NCBI GenBank assembly: GCA_900772565.1
Contig: CAAHET010000152.1
Span: forward strand, 1-33,414
Direction of reading: 5' to 3'
Length of the DNA stretch: 33,414 nucleotides
DNA from: an uncultured Faecalibacterium sp.
GTDB taxonomy: Bacteria; Bacillota; Clostridia; Oscillospirales; Ruminococcaceae
In this document: one piece after another, positions 7,297 through 15,945 of the stretch
Position numbering within the stretch: the first letter of the stretch is position 1
Layout: every line of letters starts with the position of its first letter
Notes under the pieces: generated by a model
Database searches by the model: none
Told to the model about the DNA's origin: nothing
The model's input: only the letters and a program-made list of their open reading frames with translations
Position numbers and translations under genes: made by a program

Positions 7297-8433
7297 TCAG
7301 TTTTTCAGGCTTTTGTTCACAGCTGCGGCAGTTTTGCAGTTGGCATTATGCTCTGCCAGCGTGTGGGCGTAGTAGTAATTGCCCTTGAGGTCGGTCACAA
7401 AGAAGTAAGCGTCCTTGGCTTCCTCATCGGGCTGCGGCTCCAGCGCTGCCTTGATGGCGGCAAGGCCGGGGTTCGAGATGGGGCCTGCGGGCAGACCGGT
7501 GCAGCTGTAGGTGTCGTAGGCTGCAAGGATATTTTCCGGGATATCGTCCCAGCCGCCGTAGTAGGGCGCGACCCAGTTCCAGAGATAGTTATTGTCGGCA
7601 TCGCTCTGGATATGGCTGGAGGTGTTGCTTTGCAGCCGGGGGTAGGGCGAGCCCTCCGCCAGACGGTTGCGGAACACCTGCGCCACGTTGGAGTCCTGAC
7701 TGTTGCCCGCTTCCTCCTGCACAAAGGAGGCAAGGGTGACGAGCTCCGGCAGGGTCATTCCCTGCTCCTTGAGGGTTGCGTACATTTCCTTGGTAAATTG
7801 TGCATCGAACTGGGCGTAGAAGGTTGCCACATAGTTGTGCACCGTATCGTCCTTCAAAAACTCGTAGGTCTCCGGGAAAAGATAGCCCTCGCACTTCATA
7901 AAGCGGTCTGGGGCGTCTTTATCCTCCGGGACATACTGCCAGAAGGTATATGCGCTGAAATCGCCCTCGTTGGCTTCCTTCAGAAACTCCTCGGCGGTGC
8001 ACAGACCGGCGGCTTCCATCTTCTGGGCAATGGCAATGGCTGTAGTTCCCTCCGGGATGGTCACCCGCACCGTTTCTGCCTTGGCGTACTGGGAAAGCGT
8101 GCCGATGAGTGCATCGTAGGAGCTGCCGGTGGTCAGTTCAAAATCGCCGTATTGCAGCTTTGCGGCAGCGCCCTTTTCCCCCACATACCAGCGGAACAGG
8201 TAAGCAGAGCGGATGACGCCTGCTTCCTTGAGTTTATTGGCAATCGCAGCTACGCCGCTGCCCTGCTGAATGCTTACGGTGACCGCCGTGCCGGGCTTGC
8301 TGCTGCCGTGGATCTCGCTGCGGGCAAACAGCACTGCTGCGCCCGCTGCCAGAAGGAGCAGCAGAAGCACCACCAGCAGAATTTTACCTGCACCGCCCTT
8401 TTTGCGGGCTGCGTGTGTATCGTTGTGTGCCAT
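7297..8433 (-). CDS. mltG: Endolytic murein transglycosylase MltG (YceG)
   Basis: A 378-residue inner-membrane enzyme that cleaves nascent glycan strands, thought to set glycan chain length during peptidoglycan synthesis. A short basic N-terminus precedes one transmembrane helix (about residues 18-38, a run of Leu, Val and Ala); the extracellular YceG domain follows. Landmarks are CEGYLFPETYEF, the catalytic Glu in LASFVQEEAG, FRNRLAEGSPYPRLQS, and the C-terminal YDTYSCTGLPAGPISNPG. The size is normal. The ATG at 8433 has GGAAGGTG upstream; a GTG two codons earlier lies on top of the ribosome site and is unlikely. It is the last gene of the leftward pcrA cluster, 16 bases after the GNAT gene. 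Confidence 0.95.
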   Translation of the reverse strand: MAHNDTHAARKKGGAGKILLVVLLLLLLAAGAAVLFARSEIHGSSKPGTAVTVSIQQGSGVAAIANKLKEAGVIRSAYLFRWYVGEKGAAAKLQYGDFELTTGSSYDALIGTLSQYAKAETVRVTIPEGTTAIAIAQKMEAAGLCTAEEFLKEANEGDFSAYTFWQYVPEDKDAPDRFMKCEGYLFPETYEFLKDDTVHNYVATFYAQFDAQFTKEMYATLKEQGMTLPELVTLASFVQEEAGNSQDSNVAQVFRNRLAEGSPYPRLQSNTSSHIQSDADNNYLWNWVAPYYGGWDDIPENILAAYDTYSCTGLPAGPISNPGLAAIKAALEPQPDEEAKDAYFFVTDLKGNYYYAHTLAEHNANCKTAAAVNKSLKN

Positions 8434-8449
8434 ACGCACCTTCCTTTTT

Positions 8450-9262
8450 TCAGTTTTCCAGCATCAGACGCAGATAGCTTTCGCTCACGTCAAAAGGCTC
8501 TGCGTCAAAGCGGATCATGCCGTATTCCTGCCGGGTGCCCTCACCCAGAAACAGCGGCTGGGCAGCGCCTACCGTGATGACCGCCTTTTCCACGATGACT
8601 TCCTTCTCGCGGGCAGCTTCCATCAGAATTTCAGCGGCGCGGTCGCTGTCAGCCATCATTTCCACAAAATACAGGGTATCCTCCTTGCGGAAGTAGATGC
8701 CGTAGCCATGCTCGTTGGACACGATGGTAGCGCCCCGGGCGTACAGCTCCTGCAGCACCACCGCCATGCGCTCCGGGCTCAGCTGCACGGTGTCCTTCCA
8801 GAATTGTTCCCGCAACTCGCACAGCTTTTTGGCCGTCACCGTGTCAAATTCCGCCTGGCTCCACAGGTTGCGGCTTACCTCGCGGGGCAGGCAGCGCAGA
8901 GCAAAGGCCTGCGCAAAGCCCTTATCCTGCAGCAGAGCGGCCTGTGCTGCATCTGCCGGGACTGCCACGGTAAAGCCTGCGCCCCGCAGCTTTTGCTGGG
9001 CGCACAGGGTATCCAGCAGACCCGCCAGCAGCAGGCTGCCCTCGCCGCACAGGCACAGGTAATTGCCCGTGCGCCCCTGCAGGGTGACCGGCACAGCCAG
9101 CGCAGCCGCCACGATGGTGTCATTTTCATCGGCTACATAAATGTTCTGCACACCGGCAAAGCGTTCCAGTACCATTTTTGCAAATTCTTCGGTATCATGA
9201 TGCTGGCTCTGCCACAAAGCCAGCACTGCCGCCTCGTCGGACGGCTGCATCAGACGATACAT
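8450..9262 (-). CDS. GNAT-like acetyltransferase of unknown substrate
   Basis: A 270-residue cytosolic protein with a GNAT-like start (MYRLMQPSDEAAVLALWQ), a strand reading IYVADENDTIVAAALAVPV, and a long C-terminal part ending DVSESYLRLMLEN. Its length and two-part layout recall GNAT proteins with an added C-terminal domain, but I do not see a clean acetyl-CoA loop of the type RGxGxG; CGEGSLLLAGLLDTL may take that place. Function unknown. GAGGGGG lies 12 bases before the ATG. It sits between tmk and mltG, within the same leftward cluster, with gaps of 35 and 16 bases. Confidence 0.65.
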   Translation of the reverse strand: MYRLMQPSDEAAVLALWQSQHHDTEEFAKMVLERFAGVQNIYVADENDTIVAAALAVPVTLQGRTGNYLCLCGEGSLLLAGLLDTLCAQQKLRGAGFTVAVPADAAQAALLQDKGFAQAFALRCLPREVSRNLWSQAEFDTVTAKKLCELREQFWKDTVQLSPERMAVVLQELYARGATIVSNEHGYGIYFRKEDTLYFVEMMADSDRAAEILMEAAREKEVIVEKAVITVGAAQPLFLGEGTRQEYGMIRFDAEPFDVSESYLRLMLEN

Positions 9263-9297
9263 CGTTCAGGATGCCCCCTCTTATCATATTTTATCGT

Positions 9298-9969
9298 TCA
9301 GCCCAGTGTTTTCCGGGCAAGCTGCTGCACCTCTTGCTGGATCTCTTCAATACTGCGCATAGCGTCCCCGCTGGTGCAGTGCACGGTGTCCCAACCAAGA
9401 TGCCGGGCGCAGAACTCGGCAGCGGCGCGGCTACGCGCCAGATAGGCGGTATCTTTCTCGTGCACGTCCTTTTTGCTCTCGTCGCCGTGGTAGCGCTGGG
9501 TCATCAGCCGCTGGCTGACCGCTGGGTCCACCTGCAAATAGATGACCCTGTCCGGTGCGGGCAGACCCAGCAGTCGGAACTCGTAATCAAACAGCCAGTG
9601 CAGATATTCCTCCCACTGCTCCTGTGGCAGCTTCGAGCACTGGTGCACCGCGTTGGATGTGGTGTACCGGTCGGCGATGATCACACCGCCCTGCTCATAA
9701 AAGCTGCCCCAGCTGGTTTTATAGCTGGCGTAGCGGTCCACCGCATAAAAGCTGGAGGCCGCGTAGGCGTTTACATCGTCCGGGTGCTGGCCGAACTGCC
9801 CCGCCAGATACATCTTGACCAGTGCGCTGGAATCACTTGCATAATCCGGGAAGGTGATCTTCTGCACCGGCACGCCCTGCGCGGCAAGATGCTCTGCCAG
9901 CAGCTTTGCCTGTGTAGCCTTGCCGCTGCCGTCCAGCCCTTCCAACACGATCAATTTACCCTTGCTCAT
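9298..9969 (-). CDS. tmk: Thymidylate kinase
   Basis: A 223-residue dTMP kinase, which converts dTMP to dTDP. The P-loop is LEGLDGSGKATQA (residues 9-21), the dTMP-binding DR motif is in IIADRYTTSNAVHQ, and the substrate-specificity TFPDYAS motif is at about 40-46. The start ATG overlaps the stop of thyX (ATGA), so the enzyme that makes dTMP and the one that uses it are translationally coupled. A longer in-frame opening up to 10149 runs inside thyX and is rejected. The lid region (QRYHGDESKKDVHEKDTAYL) is long, as in a clostridial subgroup that lacks the short RxxR lid. Confident. Confidence 0.93.
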   Translation of the reverse strand: MSKGKLIVLEGLDGSGKATQAKLLAEHLAAQGVPVQKITFPDYASDSSALVKMYLAGQFGQHPDDVNAYAASSFYAVDRYASYKTSWGSFYEQGGVIIADRYTTSNAVHQCSKLPQEQWEEYLHWLFDYEFRLLGLPAPDRVIYLQVDPAVSQRLMTQRYHGDESKKDVHEKDTAYLARSRAAAEFCARHLGWDTVHCTSGDAMRSIEEIQQEVQQLARKTLG

Positions 9970-10745
9970 ACGGCGGCACCTTCTTTGATAGCGGCATATT
10001 TTGCGCGCACCTCGGCGGTTTTGCCGCAGCACATCTTGCCCTCCGGGCAGGGGCCGCACAGGCAGGCGGGGCCTGCCTTGGCAAAGATATGGGGTGCTAC
10101 CGGGTACACCAGCGCGAACATTTTTTCGGCCAGTTCCCGGATCTCCCACTGGGCGCGGTTGCAGCAGCGCAGCTGGAAGAAGTTCATCAGGCTGCGGGCG
10201 TTCATAGTGACTACCATTTTGGTCTCGCAGGCGTTGGGCAGCACAAAGCGGGCGTCCTCGTTGGCCTGTTTAGACGCCTTGGCGCGGGCCTGCTTTTCCG
10301 GCATTCCCTCAGCCATCAGGCGGGCGGTGTGACCCTCCTCCAGCTTATGGGCAAGGTCGAGGTAACGCTGGGCGTCCTCTTCCATGCTGGCAAGGAAAGC
10401 GGCCTTTGCTTCCGGGATGGCTTCGATCTCCGGGGGCGTCACATAGCGGAAATCATCCAGACGCACATAGCGCTGGCTCTGCACGCTGAAGGACGCGATG
10501 CGGTGCCGAGTGATCTGGGCAAGCAGGGTGCGGCTGACCCCCTCGATGCCAAAGGTAAAGCTGGCGTGCTCGATAGGGCTGGCATGGCCAAGGTCGCTGA
10601 GCATGGTCAGGAATTTTGCAGTTTTTTCCTCGTCCAGCCCGTCCAGAAGGTCGGTGATATGGGCGTCGGAGTAACAGAGCTTTGCGGCAGCTGCCACCAC
10701 CTTTTCCGGTTCCGGGGTGTGGGCGATCAAACGAACAGTCATCAT
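9966..10745 (-). CDS. thyX: Flavin-dependent thymidylate synthase ThyX
   Basis: A 259-residue FAD enzyme that methylates dUMP to dTMP using methylene-tetrahydrofolate and NADPH. The ThyX signature RHRxxSxxxxSxR is read as RHRIASFSVQSQR at residues 80-92. The C-terminal part carries SLMNFFQLRCCNRAQWEIR, the other family landmark. A tail with CLCGPCPEGKMCCGK is cysteine-rich, which occurs in some clostridial ThyX proteins. ATG at 10745 or the adjacent 10742 could start; GGAGG lies 12 or more bases upstream. It follows pcrA by four bases and overlaps tmk, so it is in one operon. No thyA is seen in the window. Confidence 0.96.
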   Translation of the reverse strand: MMTVRLIAHTPEPEKVVAAAAKLCYSDAHITDLLDGLDEEKTAKFLTMLSDLGHASPIEHASFTFGIEGVSRTLLAQITRHRIASFSVQSQRYVRLDDFRYVTPPEIEAIPEAKAAFLASMEEDAQRYLDLAHKLEEGHTARLMAEGMPEKQARAKASKQANEDARFVLPNACETKMVVTMNARSLMNFFQLRCCNRAQWEIRELAEKMFALVYPVAPHIFAKAGPACLCGPCPEGKMCCGKTAEVRAKYAAIKEGAAV

Positions 10746-10749
10746 AGGG

Positions 10750-13428
10750 TCATTCTTCCTCCGTAATCTTGGTCAGGGGCGCAAAATTGGCCATCGTTTT
10801 CTTGATGCCCACTTTTTCAAAGTTGATCTCCACGATCTGATCCCCGGCAGCAGGCTTTACCTTCAGCACCGTGCCGCGGCCGAACACCTTGTGCTCCACA
10901 ATGTCTCCCGGTTCATAGTGCTTTGCGCCGGAAGTCGCCGGTTTTACGGCAGAATTTGCTGTAAAGGTAGTTTGCTTTACAGCATTTTTTGTCGTATTTC
11001 CGCCGGAATACGCAAAGCCAAATCCACCGCTTCTGGTAGTCGGCTGGGTGGAGCTGTTGCCAAAGTGACTGCCAAAACCGGAGGAAGATGTGCTTCTTCC
11101 GCCGTAAGAGGAGCCGAAGCCGCGGCCTTCACCGGCGTTATATTCCCGATTCAGGTAGCCGCTGCGGTTACCTGAGCTGTAACCCGAGCCATAACCGCCG
11201 CCGTAGCTGCTGCGGCTGTAACCGGAGGGGCCGGAGTAGCCGGATGCCCCGCCGGGCACGGTATCGCTGTAACCAGAGCCCCAGCCGCCCATACGGGAAC
11301 GCTGTTCCAGCACCGGGCTGCGGGTCTCCTCGATGTATTCCGGCTCGATCTCCCGCAAAAAGCGGCTGGGCTCGTTGCGCTGGGTGCGGCCGTACAGCAT
11401 CCGGGTGACACTGTTGGAGATGTACAGCTCCTTTTTGGCGCGTGTGATGCCGACGTACGCCAGACGGCGCTCCTCTTCCAGATCTGCTTCGGAGTACATG
11501 CTCATCTCGCTGGGGAAAATACCCTCCTCCATGCCGATGAGGAACACATAGGGGAACTCCAGCCCCTTGGCGGAATGGATGGTCATCAGCACCACCTGAT
11601 CGCTGCTTTCGTTATAGCTGTCGATATCGCTGATGAGGGCGATATCCTCCAGATAGCCCTCCAGCGTAGCTTCCTCGCCGTGCTGGTCGCAGTAGTTTTT
11701 GACATTGTTCACCAGCTGGCCAAGGTTCTGCAGACGGTCGGCGGCATCCTCGTGCCCCTTGGCGGCGTCTGCTTCCAGCATGGCCTTGTAGCCGGTCAGC
11801 TCGATGACATCGGAAGCGAACTCATCCAGCGTGCGGGTAGCAAGGGAATCCTGCAGGCGCTGATAGATCTGCCAGAACTTGAGCAGCGGCATGACCGCGC
11901 GGGAGAGCTTGGCGTACTGGTCGGCATGGCTGATGACATCCAGCATACTGACCCCCTGCTGCCCGGCAAGGTCCGCAATGACATCCACGGTGGTTGCACC
12001 GATCTTTCGGGCGGGCTCGTTGATGATGCGGCGCAGCCGCACATCGTCCCGGGGGTTGGCCACGATGGACATATAGGAGTGGATGTCCTTGACCTCCTTG
12101 CGGTCGTTGAAGCGCTGCCCGCCCACGATCTTATGCGGGATGCCAGCGCGGGTGAAGTAGCTTTCGATGGGGGCAGACTGGGCGTTCATGCGGTAGAGGA
12201 TGGCATGGTCTGCCAGATTCCCGCCCGCTTTCAGGTGCCGGCCAATGACGTCCGCGATATGACTGGCTTCGTCCTGCTCGTTCTCGGCGGTATACACCTG
12301 CACCTTATCGCCCTCGCCGTTGTCCGTCCACAGGGTCTTGCCCTTGCGCTCGGTGTTGTGCTGAATGACACAGTTGGCTGCGTTGAGGATGTTGGAGGTG
12401 GAACGGTAGTTCTGCTCCAAGCGAATCGTCTTAGTGCCGGGATAGAGCTTTTCAAAGTTGAGAATATTTTCAATGGTAGCACCGCGGAAGCGGTAGATGC
12501 TCTGGTCGTCATCGCCCACTACGCAGATGTTGCGCTCCGGCCCGGTGAGCAGACTGACCAGACGGAACTGCGCCACACTGGTGTCCTGATACTCGTCCAC
12601 CAGCAGGTAGCGGTACTTGTTCTGGTAAAATTCCCGCACGTCCGGGTGTTCAGCCAGCAGCTGCACGGTCTGGTAGATGAGATCGTCAAAATCGAACGCA
12701 CCGGCCTCTTTCAGCTTTTTCTCGTAGGCTGCGTAGATGCGGGCGGTCTGGGTGCTCTTCACGTCTCTGGCGTGGTCTGCAAGCGCCTGCTCCGGGCTGA
12801 CCAGCTGATCCTTCCAGCGGCTCATCTGGTTGATGGCAGCCTTGATGGGCAGGAATTTATCGTCGATGCTCAGCTCTTTATATACCGTTTTCATCACACG
12901 CTGAGCATCGTCTGTATCATAGATGGTAAAGCTGCGGGGGTAGCCGATCTCCTCTGCCCAACGGCGCAGGATGCGTACACAGGCCGAGTGGAAGGTGGAG
13001 GCGAACACCTCGTCCCCTTCCTCGCTGCCCAGCATCCGGCGCAAGCGTTCCTTCAGCTCCCCTGCTGCCTTGTTGGTAAAGGTAATAGCCATCACGTTCC
13101 AGCTGCGCACCGCGTTGCGGCGCAGCATCCCGTCCAGCCAGCTGGGGGCATCGGTACCGGTCATAATGGCGGTGCGCAGGGCCTTGACGTCCTCCTCGGT
13201 CACCGGGCGGGGCGTTTCTTTGGAGCCGTGCGCCGAGCCGAACCGGATGAGGTTGGCGATACGGTTGACCAGTACGGTGGTCTTGCCGCTGCCGGCACCG
13301 GCAAGGATGAGCAGCGGGCCGTCCGTGGTAAACACAGCCTGCCGCTGCATATCGTTCAGGCGGCCGAATTGCTTTTCAATGTAAGTATCACGCAGGGTGC
13401 AGAATTCCTGCCCGAGAGATGCTGCCAT
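10750..13428 (-). CDS. pcrA: ATP-dependent DNA helicase PcrA (UvrD family)
   Basis: An 892-residue superfamily 1A helicase that unwinds DNA 3' to 5' in repair and removes proteins from DNA. Motif I is LAGAGSGKTT (about 42-51), motif Ia AITFTNKAA, motif II LLVDEYQDT, motif III VVGDDDQSIYRFRGA, motif IV LEQNYRST, motif V LMTIHSAKGLEF and motif VI LAYVGITRAKKELY. Two oddities are seen. About 40 extra residues lie between motifs I and Ia (GSKETPRPVTEEDV and on). A Gly-Ser-Tyr-rich low-complexity linker spans about residues 710-810, before the C-terminal Tudor-like domain (EPGDIVEHKVFGRGTVLKV). The ATG at 13428 has AGGTGA upstream. It is the first gene of pcrA-thyX-tmk-GNAT-mltG. Confidence 0.97.
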   Translation of the reverse strand: MAASLGQEFCTLRDTYIEKQFGRLNDMQRQAVFTTDGPLLILAGAGSGKTTVLVNRIANLIRFGSAHGSKETPRPVTEEDVKALRTAIMTGTDAPSWLDGMLRRNAVRSWNVMAITFTNKAAGELKERLRRMLGSEEGDEVFASTFHSACVRILRRWAEEIGYPRSFTIYDTDDAQRVMKTVYKELSIDDKFLPIKAAINQMSRWKDQLVSPEQALADHARDVKSTQTARIYAAYEKKLKEAGAFDFDDLIYQTVQLLAEHPDVREFYQNKYRYLLVDEYQDTSVAQFRLVSLLTGPERNICVVGDDDQSIYRFRGATIENILNFEKLYPGTKTIRLEQNYRSTSNILNAANCVIQHNTERKGKTLWTDNGEGDKVQVYTAENEQDEASHIADVIGRHLKAGGNLADHAILYRMNAQSAPIESYFTRAGIPHKIVGGQRFNDRKEVKDIHSYMSIVANPRDDVRLRRIINEPARKIGATTVDVIADLAGQQGVSMLDVISHADQYAKLSRAVMPLLKFWQIYQRLQDSLATRTLDEFASDVIELTGYKAMLEADAAKGHEDAADRLQNLGQLVNNVKNYCDQHGEEATLEGYLEDIALISDIDSYNESSDQVVLMTIHSAKGLEFPYVFLIGMEEGIFPSEMSMYSEADLEEERRLAYVGITRAKKELYISNSVTRMLYGRTQRNEPSRFLREIEPEYIEETRSPVLEQRSRMGGWGSGYSDTVPGGASGYSGPSGYSRSSYGGGYGSGYSSGNRSGYLNREYNAGEGRGFGSSYGGRSTSSSGFGSHFGNSSTQPTTRSGGFGFAYSGGNTTKNAVKQTTFTANSAVKPATSGAKHYEPGDIVEHKVFGRGTVLKVKPAAGDQIVEINFEKVGIKKTMANFAPLTKITEEE

Positions 13429-13466
13429 GGTTTCACCTGTTTCCTTCGCTGTTATTCATACCGTAT

Positions 13467-13495
13467 AGTATAACACATTTCGAAAAGGTTGTACA
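13467..13495 (-). promoter_or_regulatory. Promoter for the pcrA operon
   Basis: Extended -10 TGTTATACT with TGTACA 17 bases upstream, on the minus strand. The leader is about 30 bases. Confidence 0.65.
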
Positions 13496-13511
13496 CCAAA
13501 ACTGCATGGAG

Positions 13512-14054
13512 TTACAGCTGCTTTTCCAGCAGATAGCGGTCGTAGCCGCCGTACATCTCCCGGCGGCAGCGGATGACGAAGCCGCCGGCCTGTGCGTTGC
13601 GCAGGCTGTAACTGTTATCCGGGCTGACGGTGGCCCCCAGATGGGTGATCTGCGGCGGCAGCAGCGGCAGAGCCGCTTCCAGCATGGCGCGCTGCAGGCC
13701 GTTGCCCCGCCAGTCTGGGTGCACTACCGCGCTGTCTGCGTTAGCCCAGTGCTGCCACTGACTTTGCGGCACACCCAGAAAGGCTGCGTAGTTTTCATCG
13801 CTCTGCCCGCACAGGCGCAGGATGAGGTATGCACCCAGCCGCCGTTGCTGCCACGCACCGATGCATATCCCGGTGCGCAGATAAGCGGTAATGTTTTCCA
13901 GCGTGTCCGGCACGAACTGCTCCGGGTGCGGCATGGCAGCACGCACTTCGTTTTGCAGCGCGAACACCGCCGGAGCCTCGGCGGGGGTGCAGCGCCGCAG
14001 GGTAACAGCCTGCCGGGCGGGCTTGCCGCCTACTTTTTGCAGAAAATAGTCCAT
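13512..14054 (-). CDS. GNAT-family N-acetyltransferase
   Basis: A 180-residue GNAT acetyltransferase. The acetyl-CoA loop is in VVHPDWRGNGLQRAMLEAAL (R-G-N-G pattern), followed by GATVSPDNSYSLRNAQAGGFV, the usual beta-5/alpha-4 region with the N-x-x-S-x-x-x-x-x-x-x-G-F motif. Substrate not deducible. I chose the ATG at 14054 with GGAGGG ten bases upstream; a longer frame to 14129 would run through the promoter. It is divergent from gntR and appears to be monocistronic, with its 3' end about 17 bases upstream of the pcrA promoter. Confidence 0.85.
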   Translation of the reverse strand: MDYFLQKVGGKPARQAVTLRRCTPAEAPAVFALQNEVRAAMPHPEQFVPDTLENITAYLRTGICIGAWQQRRLGAYLILRLCGQSDENYAAFLGVPQSQWQHWANADSAVVHPDWRGNGLQRAMLEAALPLLPPQITHLGATVSPDNSYSLRNAQAGGFVIRCRREMYGGYDRYLLEKQL

Positions 14055-14100
14055 CTGTACTATGCCCTCCAAAATAAAATCGTACTTTTCAGCAGATTCC

Positions 14101-14129
14101 AGTATAAATGACGCTTTTCTAAATGTCAA
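14101..14129 (-). promoter_or_regulatory. Promoter for the GNAT gene
   Basis: TTGACA, 17 bases, TATACT on the minus strand: a near-consensus promoter. It lies next to the gntR promoter on the other strand, so one bound regulator could control both. Confidence 0.8.
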
Positions 14130-14133
14130 ATTA

Positions 14134-14142
14134 TGCTATAAT
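14134..14142 (+). promoter_or_regulatory. Extended -10 promoter for gntR-pyrBI
   Basis: TGCTATAAT is a consensus extended -10; no clear -35. It gives a leader of about 80 bases with a small GGGCGG/CCGCCC hairpin and no U-run. Confidence 0.65.
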
Positions 14143-14229
14143 AGGAGAGAAGGGGCTGTGGAGGGATTCTCCCTGCCCGTTTGTATGAAGTTCGGGGCGG
14201 CTTGCCGCCCGGAAACGGAGGAACCATCC

Positions 14230-14985
14230 ATGAAAGATCCCGCACTGGCATCGTCCAGCCGCTTGGGCGGCGCTGTGATCAGCGACCGTGTTGTTGCAAG
14301 CCTGCTGGAAGAGCTGACCAACGGGCGCTATGCCCAAGCCGACCGCCTGCCCGCCGAGGTAGACCTTGCCACCGAGCTGGGGGTGAGCCGCACCGTCATC
14401 CGTGACGCGCTGAGCGAGATGGAGCGCGCCGGTTATGTGGAACGGGTGCGCGGCATTGGCACGGTAGTGAACCGCGCTGTGCTGGGGCTGCGCAGCCGCT
14501 TGGACCAGAAGCTGGAGTACTACCCGCTGATCCGCAGCTTTGGCAGCTACCCCCATGCCGACGGCATTCAGGTGATGCTTCTTCGTGCAGGCGAGGAGAT
14601 GGCCCATGCGCTGGCGCTGGAAGTCGGCGACGAGGTGATCTGCATTAAAAAGCGCATCCTTGCCGATACGACCCCGGTGATCTATTCCATCGACTACCTG
14701 CCCCGCAGCCTGTTTGGCAACCGGGACTACACCCGCATCGACCTGACCGGAGACATCTTTGAAATTCTGGAGCAGGAGTGCCACCAGCAGATCTCTTCCA
14801 ACGTGGCGCACCTGAAGGCCAGCTGCGGCGACGAAGCCATCCGTGCAGCCATGCGTCTTGCCCCGGGCGAGGCCATGCTGCTGCTGGACGAGGTATGTTT
14901 CAATCGTTTGTGCAGGCCGGTGATGCGCTCGCTGAGCTACTACACAAACTTTTTCGATTTTTCCATTTTACGCAAACTGCTTTAA
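14230..14985 (+). CDS. GntR/HutC-family regulator
   Basis: A 251-residue transcription factor. The N-terminal winged helix-turn-helix reads ADRLPAEVDLATELGVSRTV and then IRDALSEMERAGYVERVRG, the GntR signature. The C-terminal part is a UTRA-like ligand-binding domain, with IKKRILADTTPVIYSIDYLP and EAMLLLDEVCFNR. The HutC branch usually senses a small metabolite. It starts 17 bases before pyrB with no terminator between, so it is probably co-transcribed with the pyrimidine genes; whether it regulates them is inference. The ATG at 14230 has GGAGG nine bases upstream. Upstream in-frame starts lie in or before the promoter. Confidence 0.9.
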   Translation: MKDPALASSSRLGGAVISDRVVASLLEELTNGRYAQADRLPAEVDLATELGVSRTVIRDALSEMERAGYVERVRGIGTVVNRAVLGLRSRLDQKLEYYPLIRSFGSYPHADGIQVMLLRAGEEMAHALALEVGDEVICIKKRILADTTPVIYSIDYLPRSLFGNRDYTRIDLTGDIFEILEQECHQQISSNVAHLKASCGDEAIRAAMRLAPGEAMLLLDEVCFNRLCRPVMRSLSYYTNFFDFSILRKLL

Positions 14986-15002
14986 ACGGAGGTATCCTAT
15001 CT

Positions 15003-15944
15003 ATGCGTCATCTGATTGATCCTTTGGATCTCACCCAGCAGGAGATCACACAGCTGCTTGATCTTGCCGACCGTATCTGCGCCGATCCCGCCGCCTATCA
15101 GGAGGTAGCCAACCACAAAAAGCTGGCTACTTTGTTCTACGAGCCCTCCACCCGCACCCGCCTGTCCTTTGAGGCGGCTATGCTGAACTTAGGCGGCCAT
15201 GTGCTGGGCTTCCCCAGCGAGAACGTGTCCAGTGCCACCAAGGGCGAGAGCGTGGCCGACACCATCCGGGTGGTGTCCTGCTATGCCGACATCGTTGCCA
15301 TGCGCCACCCCAAGGAGGGCGCACCGCTGCGCGCCTCCCGCTACTCCCGCATTCCGGTGATCAACGCCGGTGACGGCGGCCACCAGCACCCCACCCAGAC
15401 CCTGACCGACCTGATGACCATCCGCCGCCGCATGGGCAGACTGGATGACCTGACCATTGGTCTGTGCGGCGATTTGAAATTCGGCCGCACTGTCCACTCC
15501 CTGCTCAAAACCATGGCACGCTGCAAGAACGTGCGCTTTGTGCTGATCAGCCCGGAGGAACTACGGGTGCCGGATTATATCATCAACGACGTGCTGGAGG
15601 CCAACGGCATCCCCTACAAGGAGACCCGCAGTCTGGAGGAATCCATGCCGGAGCTGGATATCCTGTATATGACCCGCGTGCAGAAGGAGCGCTTCTTCAA
15701 CGAGGAGGACTATATCCGCCTGAAGAACAGCTATGTGCTGACCCGCGAAAAGATGACGCAGGCCAAGCCCACCATGGCGGTGCTGCACCCCCTGCCCCGC
15801 GTGAACGAGATCGCGCTGGATGTGGACGACGACCCGCGCGCCGCCTATTTTGAGCAGGTGCAGAACGGCGTTTACGTCCGCATGGCACTGATCATGACCC
15901 TGCTGGGGCTTGCAGACCCCAAAGCACCGAAGGAGGAGAACTGA
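15003..15944 (+). CDS. pyrB: Aspartate carbamoyltransferase, catalytic chain
   Basis: A 313-residue enzyme that joins carbamoyl phosphate and aspartate to give carbamoyl-aspartate, the first committed step of pyrimidine synthesis. The carbamoyl-phosphate loop is LFYEPSTRTRLSFEAAM (the STRTR motif), with SATKGES (80s loop Lys), GDGGHQHPTQTLTD and HPLPRVNEI. The normal length and the adjacent pyrI predict a class B holoenzyme of PyrB trimers and PyrI dimers, as in E. coli. GGAGG lies ten bases before the ATG. The frame can be extended to 14778 but that part overlaps gntR. Confidence 0.97.
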   Translation: MRHLIDPLDLTQQEITQLLDLADRICADPAAYQEVANHKKLATLFYEPSTRTRLSFEAAMLNLGGHVLGFPSENVSSATKGESVADTIRVVSCYADIVAMRHPKEGAPLRASRYSRIPVINAGDGGHQHPTQTLTDLMTIRRRMGRLDDLTIGLCGDLKFGRTVHSLLKTMARCKNVRFVLISPEELRVPDYIINDVLEANGIPYKETRSLEESMPELDILYMTRVQKERFFNEEDYIRLKNSYVLTREKMTQAKPTMAVLHPLPRVNEIALDVDDDPRAAYFEQVQNGVYVRMALIMTLLGLADPKAPKEEN

Positions 15945-15945
15945 T

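Noticed and set aside
11575..13473. A 632-residue open frame on the plus strand
   Set aside because: Antisense to pcrA, which shows all helicase motifs; the reverse frame has no domain.
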